The notes under the pieces are model-generated. The model saw nothing but the letters and a program-made list of their open reading frames with translations, was not told where the DNA came from and searched no databases. This document shows positions 15,230-22,530 of a stretch of 24,391 nt of DNA, piece after piece (position 1 is the first letter of the stretch; every line of letters begins with the position of its first letter). Made by a program: the position numbers and the translations under genes. The DNA is taken from NCBI GenBank assembly GCA_947372225.1, contig CANBSV010000033.1, positions 1 through 24,391 on the forward strand. The letters are read 5' to 3'. Origin of the DNA: Burkholderiales bacterium. GTDB lineage: Bacteria > Pseudomonadota > Gammaproteobacteria > Burkholderiales > Burkholderiaceae_C.

Positions 15230-15628
15230 ATGAGCAGTTTGTCTACCGGGTGTGTGCTGATCGCCGCATTGATGCCGATCGTTTGCGCGGGCATTGCCAA
15301 GAGCGGCATGTTCTCCACGCCTGCCTCGCAGGGGGGCTACGACAACAACGCGCCGCGCGAGTGGATGGCACGGCAGCAGGGGTGGCGGCAGCGCGCCAAT
15401 GCTGCGCAGTCCAACTGCTTCGAGGCGCTGCCGTTTTTCATTGGTGCGGTGCTGCTGGCTCAGCAGGCCGGTGCCGCACAGGGACGGGTCGATGCCTTGG
15501 CCGCGGGCTTCATCGTGCTGCGAAGCGCATACATCCTTTGCTACCTGCGAGACTGGGCTCTGGCGCGCTCGGTGGTGTTTTGCGCTGCATTCTTCGTGAA
15601 CGTGGCGCTGCTGCTGTCGGGAGCCTGA
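15230..15628 (+). CDS. MAPEG-family membrane protein
   Basis: The 132-residue product has four hydrophobic segments, at about residues 7-25, 63-80, 85-100 and 113-130. The MAPEG-type loop is present: WRQRANAAQSNCFEALPFFIGAVLLA (~49-74), with Arg, Asn and Glu in the positions used by the family. MAPEG proteins include membrane glutathione transferases and related proteins; the substrate of this bacterial branch is unknown. An earlier in-frame start at 15167 lies inside recR and was rejected; ATG 15230 has a GAGGAG ribosome-binding site. It ends exactly one base before the convergent mltD stop. Confidence 0.83.
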   Translation: MSSLSTGCVLIAALMPIVCAGIAKSGMFSTPASQGGYDNNAPREWMARQQGWRQRANAAQSNCFEALPFFIGAVLLAQQAGAAQGRVDALAAGFIVLRSAYILCYLRDWALARSVVFCAAFFVNVALLLSGA

Positions 15629-17239
15629 TCAGCGTGAGGCCACGCTCACCGGCTTGCGCGGCGGTGTCGCCTTGGTCACGGCACTCGTCGCCTTGGACGA
15701 TGACGATTTCTTGCCTGCTGGCGAGTGAGCAGCCAGTTGGGTGTTGCGCTTGGGCGCTTGCCGTGCAGCTTGATAGATGATGATCGGCGCACCTGGCTTG
15801 AAGCGCCCGTCGATGCGCAGCGAATTCCATTCGGCCACCCGGGACGCACTCAGCCCATAGCGTCTGGCGATGCCGGGTACCGAATCGCGCACGCCGGCTT
15901 TCAGGACCACTCGTTTGAGTGGGGGGACGTCGGGGGCAAGCGTCATCGTGGCGTTGTCAGCGACGCCTTCGGCCACATCGCCCAAGCGGTGCTCACTGCG
16001 TGGCACCAGCAACGTCGATCCGGCCTTGACCAGCATGCGCGGCGGGATGCGGTTGATCTCGCTGAGTTGGCGTTCGTCCATGCCCACCTGATGCGCCACA
16101 TCGGCCGTGCGCATGGTCTTCGGGGCGACCCAGGCCGTCCAGGTGGCCAGGGGTGCGCGGTGTGCCGCGAGTTTGTGCACAAAGCTGCTGGCGTTGTCGT
16201 AGGGCAGCAGGATCTGAGGCGTGCCGGCTGCCAGGATCACCGGCTTGTTCATCTGCGGGTTCAGGGTCTTGAACTCGTCCAGCGTGATGCCAGCCAGCCC
16301 GGCCGCGGTGTCCACGTCGATGTCCCGCTGGATCGGTACGCTGAGGAAATAGGGGTGATTGGCCACGGCCGGCAGCGTCAGGCCGAACGATTGCGGCGAG
16401 GCGATGATGTTCTTGACCGCTTGCAGTTTGGGGACGTAATTGCGTGTCTCGTCTGGCATGTTCAGGCTGAGGTAGTCGGTGGGCAAGCCGGCCTTCTGAT
16501 TGCGCGCGATGACTCGCTGCACGCTGCCTTCACCCCAGTTGTAGGCGGCCAAGGCGAGATGCCAGTCGCCAAAGATTCCATACAGACGCTGGAGGTAGTC
16601 GAGGGCCGCCCGGGTGGATGCCAGCACGTCACGCCGATCGTCGCGAAAGACGTTTTGCTTCAGCGCGAAATCGCGCCCCGTCGCTGGCATGAACTGCCAC
16701 ATGCCCGATGCCTTCGCCGACGACATCGCCTGAGGATTGAAGGCGCTTTCAATGAAGGGCAGCAGCGCCAGTTCGGTCGGCATACCACGCGATTCGAGTT
16801 CTTCGACGATGTGGAACAGGTAGCGTCCGCCGCGGGTGGTCATTCGCTCGACATAGTCAGGCCGGCTGGCGTACCAGCGTTCGCGCTCGCGCACCAGGTC
16901 GTTGTCGATGTCGGGCATGGCGAAGCCGCGGCGCACACGAACCCACAGGTCGGCCCTGGCAGCCGCACTGTCAAGGTCGATCTGCACACCCGGGCGCATC
17001 GGATCCACGGGCCCCAGTGCCCCCGAGGCCAGGGCCGAGCCCAGAGGATCCTCGGTTGTTGCCGTCTGGCTGGAGTTCGACCCCGAAGGCATTTCGGCCT
17101 GGCCCGCCGCGTTCGGAGTTGCTGCTGCGCTGTGGGTGGCTGTCGGGGTGGCGCAACCGGAGCCGACGGCCCACACCGACAAGGTCAGCACGCTGGCAAA
17201 CATGAGACGGCGAAGGGCAGGGAAGATCGGGTCAGTCAT
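15629..17239 (-). CDS. mltD: Membrane-bound lytic murein transglycosylase D (LysM)
   Basis: MltD cleaves peptidoglycan glycan strands in the periplasm. The 536-residue protein starts with a signal sequence ending in an imperfect lipobox GSGC (C29); the -3 residue is Gly instead of the usual Leu/Val. An SLT domain at ~150-290 contains the catalytic Glu E164 (LLPFIESAFNP), SSAKASGMWQFMPATG and LALAAYNWGEGSV. Two LysM-like regions follow, near ~385-420 and ~445-490 (VPGIARRYGLSASRVAEWN). The ATG at 17239 overlaps the gloB stop by one base (TGATG), implying coupled translation; a TTG one codon earlier is less likely. The mltD-gloB order matches E. coli. Confidence 0.93.
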   Translation of the reverse strand: MTDPIFPALRRLMFASVLTLSVWAVGSGCATPTATHSAAATPNAAGQAEMPSGSNSSQTATTEDPLGSALASGALGPVDPMRPGVQIDLDSAAARADLWVRVRRGFAMPDIDNDLVRERERWYASRPDYVERMTTRGGRYLFHIVEELESRGMPTELALLPFIESAFNPQAMSSAKASGMWQFMPATGRDFALKQNVFRDDRRDVLASTRAALDYLQRLYGIFGDWHLALAAYNWGEGSVQRVIARNQKAGLPTDYLSLNMPDETRNYVPKLQAVKNIIASPQSFGLTLPAVANHPYFLSVPIQRDIDVDTAAGLAGITLDEFKTLNPQMNKPVILAAGTPQILLPYDNASSFVHKLAAHRAPLATWTAWVAPKTMRTADVAHQVGMDERQLSEINRIPPRMLVKAGSTLLVPRSEHRLGDVAEGVADNATMTLAPDVPPLKRVVLKAGVRDSVPGIARRYGLSASRVAEWNSLRIDGRFKPGAPIIIYQAARQAPKRNTQLAAHSPAGKKSSSSKATSAVTKATPPRKPVSVASR

Positions 17240-18012
17240 CAAAATTCATTCTTCCATTGCCGCAAGGCCGTGAAGACCTCGACAGCATCATCGCTGGGCG
17301 ACCCGTGGCGCCTTGCGGAACTGATCACCGCGGCCGCATCGCAGCGAAGGAACGGATTGACGGCACGTTCCCTGTCGATGCGACTAGGCAGGGTGGACAG
17401 GCCCACGGCGCGCTGATGCTCGCACCAGCGGGTGTAGTCGATTAATTCTGCGTTGTCGGGCTCTACCGCGTGGGCGAACTTCAGGTTCGACAGCGTGTAT
17501 TCGTGGGCGCAGCAAACACGCGTGTGGCCGGGCAGTTCCGCCAGTCTTTGGAGCGAGCCGTACATTTGTTGAGGCGTGCCTTCAAAAAGCCGCCCGCAAC
17601 CGCCTGAAAACAGCGTGTCGCCACAGAACAGCACGGGCGCCTCTGACAGAGCCTCGGCCCGATGAAAGTACGCGATGTGCCCGCGCGTGTGGCCCGGCAC
17701 ATCGATCACCTGAAAGCGTGCCCCGACGGTCCGCACGTCATCGCCCTCCGCCACCGTAATGACTGAACCGGGGATGGTCTCAAGCGCAGGCGCGTAGACC
17801 GGAACATCAAAGCGGGCCTTCAAACTGGCCAAGCCGTCCACGTGATCGTGGTGGTGGTGGGTCACTAGAATCGCCGCGAGTTTCAGCTTGAGACGATCCA
17901 GCGCCGCGAGCACCGGCGCACAATCTCCCGGGTCGACGACGGCGGCTTCCACCCCATCGTGAAACATCCAGATGTAGTTGTCGTTGAACGCGGGCAGTGC
18001 AAGCAAATCCAT
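17239..18012 (-). CDS. gloB: Hydroxyacylglutathione hydrolase (glyoxalase II)
   Basis: GloB hydrolyses S-D-lactoylglutathione to lactate and glutathione, completing methylglyoxal detoxification in the cytoplasm. The 257-residue product begins MDLLALPAFNDNYIW, the family N-terminus. It has the metallo-beta-lactamase metal motif THHHHDH (51-57), then VPGHTRGHIAYF (H108), FCGDTLFSGGCGR (D132) and CCAHEYTLSN. A longer open frame to 18054 exists, but 18012 fits the family start. TATACT at 18029-18034 (minus) is a good -10 and CGGAG nearby a possible ribosome-binding site. Both lie inside yafS, whose start codon overlaps this one. Confidence 0.96.
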   Translation of the reverse strand: MDLLALPAFNDNYIWMFHDGVEAAVVDPGDCAPVLAALDRLKLKLAAILVTHHHHDHVDGLASLKARFDVPVYAPALETIPGSVITVAEGDDVRTVGARFQVIDVPGHTRGHIAYFHRAEALSEAPVLFCGDTLFSGGCGRLFEGTPQQMYGSLQRLAELPGHTRVCCAHEYTLSNLKFAHAVEPDNAELIDYTRWCEHQRAVGLSTLPSRIDRERAVNPFLRCDAAAVISSARRHGSPSDDAVEVFTALRQWKNEF

Positions 18013-18841
18013 GTCTGAATCCGCTCCGAGTATAGGTTTGAGTGCCTGGCTCACGAGCCCAGCTGCAGCCTACCTGCTGCAATGGGAGCAGCGGTACCTG
18101 GACTCGGTGGTGGCCGACATCTTCGGCTTCCATGCGGTGCAACTGGGTCTCCCGGAACTTGACGCGTTGCGGGCCAATCGCATGCCGCACCGCTGGCGAG
18201 TTGATTCTTCGGCGAGCTGTTCGGGCGACTCCGCAGCGCCTTTGGCTGTGTCGCTCACGTGCGACTTTGACGCCTTGCCCTTCGATACCCAAAGCCTGGA
18301 CCTCGTTGTCTTGCCTCACGCGTTGGAACTTGCTCGTGATCCCCACCTGACTTTGCGTGAAGTGGAGCGGGTCTTGAGGCCCGAAGGCCGCGTTGTGATC
18401 ATCGGTTTCAACCCAACCAGTCTGTGGGGTTTGAGGCGCAGCAGTTCCAGTGCGCGCCGTTACCTGGGGCTGGGACCCAGCCACTCACGGTTTCTTCCGC
18501 ACGACGGGGAATTGATTGCCTATCGGCGCCTGCGAGACTGGCTGCGTCTTCTCAGCTTTGAAGTGGAGACGGGTCGTTTTGGTTGCTATCGCCCGCCGGT
18601 CACGTCCAAGAACTGGCTGTCGCGCTTCGAGTGGATGGAACCTGCTGGTGACCGGTGGTGGCCTGTGCTCGGCGCGGTGTATGCGCTGACCGCCGTCAAA
18701 CGCGTGCGTGGCATGCGGCTGGTGGGTCTGGCACGGGCTCGTCGTCGCAAGGCCGGGGCCTCCCAGGCCGTGGTAACGAATCAGCAACCCCATCGTGTGG
18801 TGTTGCATGGTGGCTGGCACCCAGCCCATCCAGATGAATGA
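18011..18841 (+). CDS. yafS: YafS-like SAM-dependent methyltransferase-family protein
   Basis: The 276-residue product matches the class I methyltransferase-like protein found between gloB and rnhA in Proteobacteria. Visible features are the N-terminal WLTSPAAAYLLQWEQRYLDSVVADIFG segment, the family motif LGLPELDALRANRMPHRW, and the second half of a Methyltransf_11 fold: FDTQSLDLVVLPHALELARDPHLTLREVERVLRPEGRVVIIGFNP. The glycine-rich SAM motif I (VLDLGCGTG type) is not recognisable. The end overlaps rnhA by eight bases. Its ATG overlaps the divergent gloB ATG within CATG. Function is unassigned; the symbol rests on gene order and similarity. Confidence 0.83.
   Translation: MSESAPSIGLSAWLTSPAAAYLLQWEQRYLDSVVADIFGFHAVQLGLPELDALRANRMPHRWRVDSSASCSGDSAAPLAVSLTCDFDALPFDTQSLDLVVLPHALELARDPHLTLREVERVLRPEGRVVIIGFNPTSLWGLRRSSSSARRYLGLGPSHSRFLPHDGELIAYRRLRDWLRLLSFEVETGRFGCYRPPVTSKNWLSRFEWMEPAGDRWWPVLGAVYALTAVKRVRGMRLVGLARARRRKAGASQAVVTNQQPHRVVLHGGWHPAHPDE
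18029..18034 (-). promoter_or_regulatory. Putative -10 box of gloB within yafS
   Basis: TATACT on the minus strand (five of six consensus positions) lies 16 bases before the gloB ATG. The sequence 17 bases further upstream (CTCGTG) is a poor -35. The box sits inside the first codons of yafS. Confidence 0.45.
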
Positions 18842-19292
18842 ACCTTTGCAAATTTCACGTCCGCAAGTGACGATTTACACCGATGGCGCCTGCAAGGGCA
18901 ACCCCGGGCGCGGTGGATGGGGCGCGTGGTTGACTTGCGACGGGCATGAAAAGGAAATGTTCGGCGGCGAACTGCTCACCACCAACAACCGCATGGAGCT
19001 CACGGCCGTGATTGAGTCGCTCGCGTCGCTCAAGCGGACATGCTCGGTCTTGGTCTATACCGATAGCGATTACGTGCGCAAAGGCATCACCGAGTGGATC
19101 CACAACTGGAAGCTCAGAGGCTGGCTGACGGCTGATCGCAAACCGGTGAAAAACGCAGACCTGTGGCAGCGGCTGGATGCCCTTCGAGCCTTGCATCACG
19201 TGGAGTGGCGCTGGGTCAAGGGGCACTCAGGTGATCCAGGCAACGAACGGGCCGATGCGCTGGCCAACCGCGGCGTGGAAGTCGCGGTCTGA
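18834..19292 (+). CDS. rnhA: Ribonuclease HI
   Basis: RNase HI cuts the RNA strand of RNA-DNA hybrids and removes R-loops. The 152-residue product has all catalytic residues: D17 (YTDGACKGNPGRGGWGAW), E55 (NNRMELTAV), D77 (VYTDSDYV) and D141, with H131 in GHSGDPGNERADALAN. The basic-protrusion segment HNWKLRGWLTADRKPVKNADLW is present. The start at 18834 overlaps the yafS end by eight bases, suggesting coupled translation; an upstream in-frame start at 18795 would add 13 non-family residues. In E. coli dnaQ is beside rnhA, but here an intergenic region and rpsF follow. Confidence 0.97.
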   Translation: MNEPLQISRPQVTIYTDGACKGNPGRGGWGAWLTCDGHEKEMFGGELLTTNNRMELTAVIESLASLKRTCSVLVYTDSDYVRKGITEWIHNWKLRGWLTADRKPVKNADLWQRLDALRALHHVEWRWVKGHSGDPGNERADALANRGVEVAV

Positions 19293-19352
19293 TCGAAAAA
19301 CCACCCCGGCATGGGGCGGCAGGGGCGGTTGAAGGGACCTCCCAATTGATCG

Positions 19353-19380
19353 CCACAGACCTGTGGAGGCGGCATATACT
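19353..19380 (+). promoter_or_regulatory. Putative rpsF operon promoter with palindrome
   Basis: A -10 box TATACT sits at 19375-19380. Just upstream, where the spacer and -35 would be, is a perfect 6-bp palindrome CCACAG-AC-CTGTGG (19353-19366). A consensus -35 is absent, so an activator or overlapping operator is possible. The transcript would start near 19387. Confidence 0.5.
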
Positions 19381-19394
19381 CGCGGGCTCGCCTT

Positions 19395-19424
19395 GCCACA
19401 CCCATGTCGACGCATCGGGGTGGC
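19395..19424 (+). promoter_or_regulatory. Hairpin in rpsF leader
   Basis: GCCACACCC (19395-19403) pairs with GGGGTGGC (19417-19424) with one bulged A, and the loop can add an ATG/CAT helix. It lies in the predicted 5' leader, 30 bases before the rpsF start. S6-S18 autoregulatory leaders are known in other bacteria; I could not match their specific motif. Confidence 0.45.
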
Positions 19425-19454
19425 TTCCAATGTCGGAATTCACAAGGAGATTCA

Positions 19455-19814
19455 ATGCGTCATTACGAAATCGTGCTGCTGATTCACCCGGATCAGAGCG
19501 AACAGGTTCCAGCGATGCTGGAGCGATACAAGGGCGTGATCACTGCCGGTGGTGGCAAGGTTCACCGCGTTGAGGACTGGGGTCGCCGTCAAATGGCTTA
19601 CCTGATCCAAAAGCTCGCCAAGGCTCACTACCTGTGCGTGAACATCGAATGCAGCAAGGAAGTGCTGGCCGAACTTGAAACCGGATTCCGGTTCAACGAC
19701 GCCGTTTTGCGCCATCTGACTGTGCTCAAGACCAAGGCCGAAACGACGCCGTCCGTCATGATGAAGACGTCCGACCGCGACGATCGCCGCTCACAGCAGG
19801 AGTCGATGGCCTGA
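19455..19814 (+). CDS. rpsF: 30S ribosomal protein S6
   Basis: S6 binds the central domain of 16S rRNA together with S18. The 119-residue product begins MRHYEIVLLIHPDQSEQVPAML and contains the conserved VEDWGRRQMAYLIQKLAKAHYL core and the FRFNDAVLRHLTV region, with a basic, disordered C-terminal tail. An AAGGAGA ribosome-binding site lies before the ATG. The in-frame upstream start at 19404 was rejected because it precedes this site and adds non-family residues. It heads an rpsF-priB-rpsR-rplI operon. Confidence 0.97.
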   Translation: MRHYEIVLLIHPDQSEQVPAMLERYKGVITAGGGKVHRVEDWGRRQMAYLIQKLAKAHYLCVNIECSKEVLAELETGFRFNDAVLRHLTVLKTKAETTPSVMMKTSDRDDRRSQQESMA

Positions 19815-19851
19815 ACCGGCTTGGTGATACCCGCTTGACCTCGCCGCGCGA

Positions 19852-20133
19852 ATGAACCGACTGGTTCTCTCGGCTTGTGTGGTTGAACGGGGCGCATTGC
19901 GCTACACCCCGGCCGGTTTGCCGGCACTCGATTTGAGCCTCAGGCATGAATCGCAAGTCACGCAAAACGGCTTACCGCGTCAGGTTTCCATGGAAATCAG
20001 GGCGCGGGCAGTGGGCGACATCACCGGCACGTTGAGCCGGATCGAACTGGGAAGCACGCACGGTTTTGCCGGCTTTCTGGGTTCACAGCGCAACGGTAAA
20101 GGCATCGTTTTTCACGTGACCGAATTGGACTGA
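19852..20133 (+). CDS. priB: Primosomal replication protein N
   Basis: PriB is an OB-fold dimer that binds single-stranded DNA and helps PriA restart stalled forks. The 93-residue product is of normal size. It shows an SSB-like pattern: MNRLVLSACVVERGALRYTPAGLPALDLSLRHES, then the strand region QVSMEIRARAVG and a final IVFHVTELD. The ATG at 19852 is 37 bases after rpsF, with weak ribosome-binding sequence. The position between rpsF and rpsR is typical of beta- and gammaproteobacteria. Confidence 0.94.
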   Translation: MNRLVLSACVVERGALRYTPAGLPALDLSLRHESQVTQNGLPRQVSMEIRARAVGDITGTLSRIELGSTHGFAGFLGSQRNGKGIVFHVTELD

Positions 20134-20179
20134 TATCCGTAACGGTCAGCACCCGAACATAGTTTGAAAGAGGTTTCAT

Positions 20180-20470
20180 ATGGCACCGCCCCGTGGTAAA
20201 GGCAAGTTTTCCAAAGACCGCAAGCCCAAGCGCAACCAGCAATCGCTGCTGTTTCGTCGCAAGCGCTTTTGCCGGTTCACCGTCACCGGTGTGACCGAGA
20301 TCGACTACAAGGATGTGGACACCCTGCGTGACTTCATCGGCGAGAACGGCAAGATCACGCCAGCTCGCCTGACTGGCACGCGCGCGTTCTTCCAGCGCCA
20401 GTTGACCACCTGCATCAAGCGGGCTCGGTTTCTGGCGATGTTGCCGTACAGCGATCAGCATCGCGTCTGA
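20180..20470 (+). CDS. rpsR: 30S ribosomal protein S18
   Basis: S18 binds next to S6 on the small subunit. The 96-residue product has a basic N-terminal tail (MAPPRGKGKFSKDRKPKRNQQS), longer than in E. coli and common in this group. The core follows: FRRKRFCRFTVTGVTEIDYKDVDTLRDFIGENGKITPARLTGT and the final QRQLTTCIKRARFLAMLPYSDQH. A GAAAGAGG ribosome-binding site precedes the ATG. It lies 13 bases before rplI. Confidence 0.97.
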   Translation: MAPPRGKGKFSKDRKPKRNQQSLLFRRKRFCRFTVTGVTEIDYKDVDTLRDFIGENGKITPARLTGTRAFFQRQLTTCIKRARFLAMLPYSDQHRV

Positions 20471-20483
20471 GTAAGGAACCATC

Positions 20484-20936
20484 ATGCAAATCATCTTGCT
20501 GGAAAAAGTGGCTAACTTGGGCAACCTCGGTGACGTGGTTCAGGTCAAGAACGGCTACGCCCGCAACTTCCTGATCCCGACCCGTGCTGCACGTCGTGCC
20601 ACCGCGGCCGCGATTGCGGAATTCGAAGCCAAGCGCGCCGATCTCGAGAAAGCTGCTGCTGAAAAATTGGCAGAAGCCCAGGCGCTGGCCGAAAAAATGA
20701 CCGGCCGCACGATCCACATCACCCAGAAGGCGGGCGTGGATGGTCGCTTGTTTGGCTCGGTCACCAACAACGACATCGCTGAGGCGCTCACGCGGATTGA
20801 CTTCAAGGTGGTCAAGTCGCAGGTTCGCCTGCCCAACGGCCCGCTGAAGACCGTCGGCGAACATCTGGTTTCGGTGGCTCCGCACACCGACGTCGTGGTG
20901 GAAGTCAAGGTGGTCGTGGTCGGCGAAGTCGCCTGA
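20484..20936 (+). CDS. rplI: 50S ribosomal protein L9
   Basis: L9 is an elongated protein of the large subunit, near the L1 stalk. The 150-residue product has the N-terminal signature MQIILLEKVANLGNLGDVVQVKNGYARNFLIP, a charged connecting helix (~45-75), and a C-terminal domain containing DGRLFGSVTNNDIAEAL and the RLPNGPLKTVGEH segment. An AAGGA ribosome-binding site is present. An intrinsic terminator follows within about 30 bases, so this is the operon's last gene. Confidence 0.97.
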   Translation: MQIILLEKVANLGNLGDVVQVKNGYARNFLIPTRAARRATAAAIAEFEAKRADLEKAAAEKLAEAQALAEKMTGRTIHITQKAGVDGRLFGSVTNNDIAEALTRIDFKVVKSQVRLPNGPLKTVGEHLVSVAPHTDVVVEVKVVVVGEVA

Positions 20937-20961
20937 TCACCCCGCGCGTTTCGACGCACTG

Positions 20962-20990
20962 AAAGGCCGGCTTTGCCGGCCTTTTTTCTT
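20962..20990 (+). terminator. Intrinsic terminator of the rpsF-rplI operon
   Basis: AAAGGCCGGC-TTT-GCCGGCC followed by six T residues forms a strong GC stem (20965-20971 with 20975-20981) with a three-base loop and a T-run. It begins 26 bases after the rplI stop, so it should separate the operon from dnaB. Confidence 0.92.
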
Positions 20991-21093
20991 GCCCGACGGG
21001 ATAACCGGCGAGACCGCTGCAGGCACCCAATTTCCACCGTTCGTGCCCAGCATTTGCACAGGTTTACCCACAGGCGATCGGGCCGCCCGAACT

Positions 21094-21099
21094 TATGAT
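21094..21099 (+). promoter_or_regulatory. Putative -10 box of dnaB, six bases before the ATG
   Basis: TATGAT (five of six consensus positions) is followed by GGGGCG and the dnaB ATG at 21106. No consensus -35 is visible. The spacing leaves little or no untranslated leader, though the GGGG could act as a weak ribosome-binding site if transcription starts upstream. Confidence 0.45.
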
Positions 21100-21105
21100 G
21101 GGGCG

Positions 21106-22530
21106 ATGTCCGTCCTATTTGCTTCCGCCCAGATTTCGCCTCCCATGTCTCGCGGCGATGACGAAATCGCCCGCCTGCGGGTGCCTCCCCATTCGCTCGA
21201 AGCCGAGCAAAGCGTCATCGGGGGCCTGTTGCTCGACAACAGCGCCTGGGACCGCGCGGCCGACTTGCTGACCGAGAGCGATTTCTACCGCTTCGAGCAC
21301 CGTGCCATCTACAGCGCCATCGGCTCGCTGGTCAACGCCACCAAGCCGGCTGATGTGATCACCGTGTACGAGCAGTTGCAAAGCCTCGGCAAGGCCGAAG
21401 ATTGCGGTGGCCTGATTTACCTGAATTCTCTGGCGCAGAGTGTGCCCAGCGCGGCCAACCTGCGTCGCTACGCGGAGATCGTGCGTGAGCGTTCGGTGCT
21501 GCGCAAACTGGTCTCGGCCAGCGACGACATTGCGACCAGCGCATTCAACCCCCAGGGCAGGGCGGTGTCCGAAATCCTCGATGATGCCGAGAGCAAGATC
21601 TTCAAGATCGGCGAAGAAGGTTCGCGCTCGAAGCAAGGTTTCCAGACCATGGACAACTTGGTCGTGCAGCTGCTAGACCGGGTCACCGAGTTGCATGAGA
21701 ACGGTGCTGAAGAAGTCACCGGCGTGCGCACGGGTTACTTCGATCTCGACCGCATGACGGCCGGATTCCAGCCAGGCGATCTGATCGTTTTGGCGGCGCG
21801 TCCGTCGATGGGAAAGACCGCACTGGCGCTCAACATCGCCGAGCACGTCGCCGTCCAGGAAGGACTCCCGGTGGTGGTGTTCTCGATGGAAATGGGCGCA
21901 GCGCAACTGGCCTTGCGGTTGGTTGGATCGCTCGGACGTATCGATCAGCAGCACCTGCGCACCGGTGCGCTCAAGGACGATGAGTGGGGCCGTCTCACCG
22001 AAGCCATCGAAAAGCTCGGCCGGGTCAACATGTACATCGATGAAAGCCCGGCGCTGACCCCTGGCGAGGTGAGGGCGCGCGCGCGCCGTCAGGCCCGCCA
22101 GTGCGGGCAGCTCGGTTTGATCGTGGTCGATTACCTGCAGCTCATGAGCGGCAGCGGCGGGGCCAACGAGGAGAACCGTGCCACCGTGATTGGTGAGATC
22201 TCGCGAGGTTTGAAGTCGCTCGCCAAGGAACTCAAGTGTCCTGTGATTGCGCTTTCACAGCTCAACCGCAGCGTCGAGTCGCGCACCGACAAACGTCCCA
22301 TGATGAGTGACCTGCGCGAGTCCGGCGCCATCGAACAGGATGCCGATGTCATCATGTTCATCTACCGCGACGAGTACTACACCAAGGAAGCCTGCAAGGA
22401 GCCGGGCGTGGCGGAAATCATCATCGGCAAACAGCGAAACGGCCCGACCGGCACGGTCAAGCTGACCTTCTTGAAGCCGTTGACCAAATTCGACAATCTG
22501 GCGCCGGGCAGTGCAGGTTCCGATTACTGA
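21106..22530 (+). CDS. dnaB: Replicative DNA helicase DnaB
   Basis: DnaB is the hexameric helicase that unwinds DNA at the replication fork. The 474-residue protein is close to the E. coli length and carries no intein. It has an N-terminal domain starting near LRVPPHSLEAEQSVIGGLLLD (~24-44), a linker helix, then the RecA-like motor with Walker A ARPSMGKT (231-238), VVVFSMEMGAAQLALR, Walker B-type LIVVDYLQLM, and the DLRESGAIEQDADVIMFIYRDEYY motif. A longer frame begins at 20989 inside the upstream terminator and was rejected. The stop overlaps the convergent receiver-TPR gene by seven bases. Confidence 0.97.
   Translation: MSVLFASAQISPPMSRGDDEIARLRVPPHSLEAEQSVIGGLLLDNSAWDRAADLLTESDFYRFEHRAIYSAIGSLVNATKPADVITVYEQLQSLGKAEDCGGLIYLNSLAQSVPSAANLRRYAEIVRERSVLRKLVSASDDIATSAFNPQGRAVSEILDDAESKIFKIGEEGSRSKQGFQTMDNLVVQLLDRVTELHENGAEEVTGVRTGYFDLDRMTAGFQPGDLIVLAARPSMGKTALALNIAEHVAVQEGLPVVVFSMEMGAAQLALRLVGSLGRIDQQHLRTGALKDDEWGRLTEAIEKLGRVNMYIDESPALTPGEVRARARRQARQCGQLGLIVVDYLQLMSGSGGANEENRATVIGEISRGLKSLAKELKCPVIALSQLNRSVESRTDKRPMMSDLRESGAIEQDADVIMFIYRDEYYTKEACKEPGVAEIIIGKQRNGPTGTVKLTFLKPLTKFDNLAPGSAGSDY

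Noticed and set aside
15725..17416. Plus-strand open frame of 563 codons
   Set aside because: It is antisense to mltD and part of gloB, both with clear motifs; no recognisable protein features.
18046..18062. Imperfect inverted repeat CTGGCTC / GAGCCCAG within yafS
   Set aside because: It is imperfect, lies in coding sequence, and such repeats are frequent by chance in GC-rich DNA.
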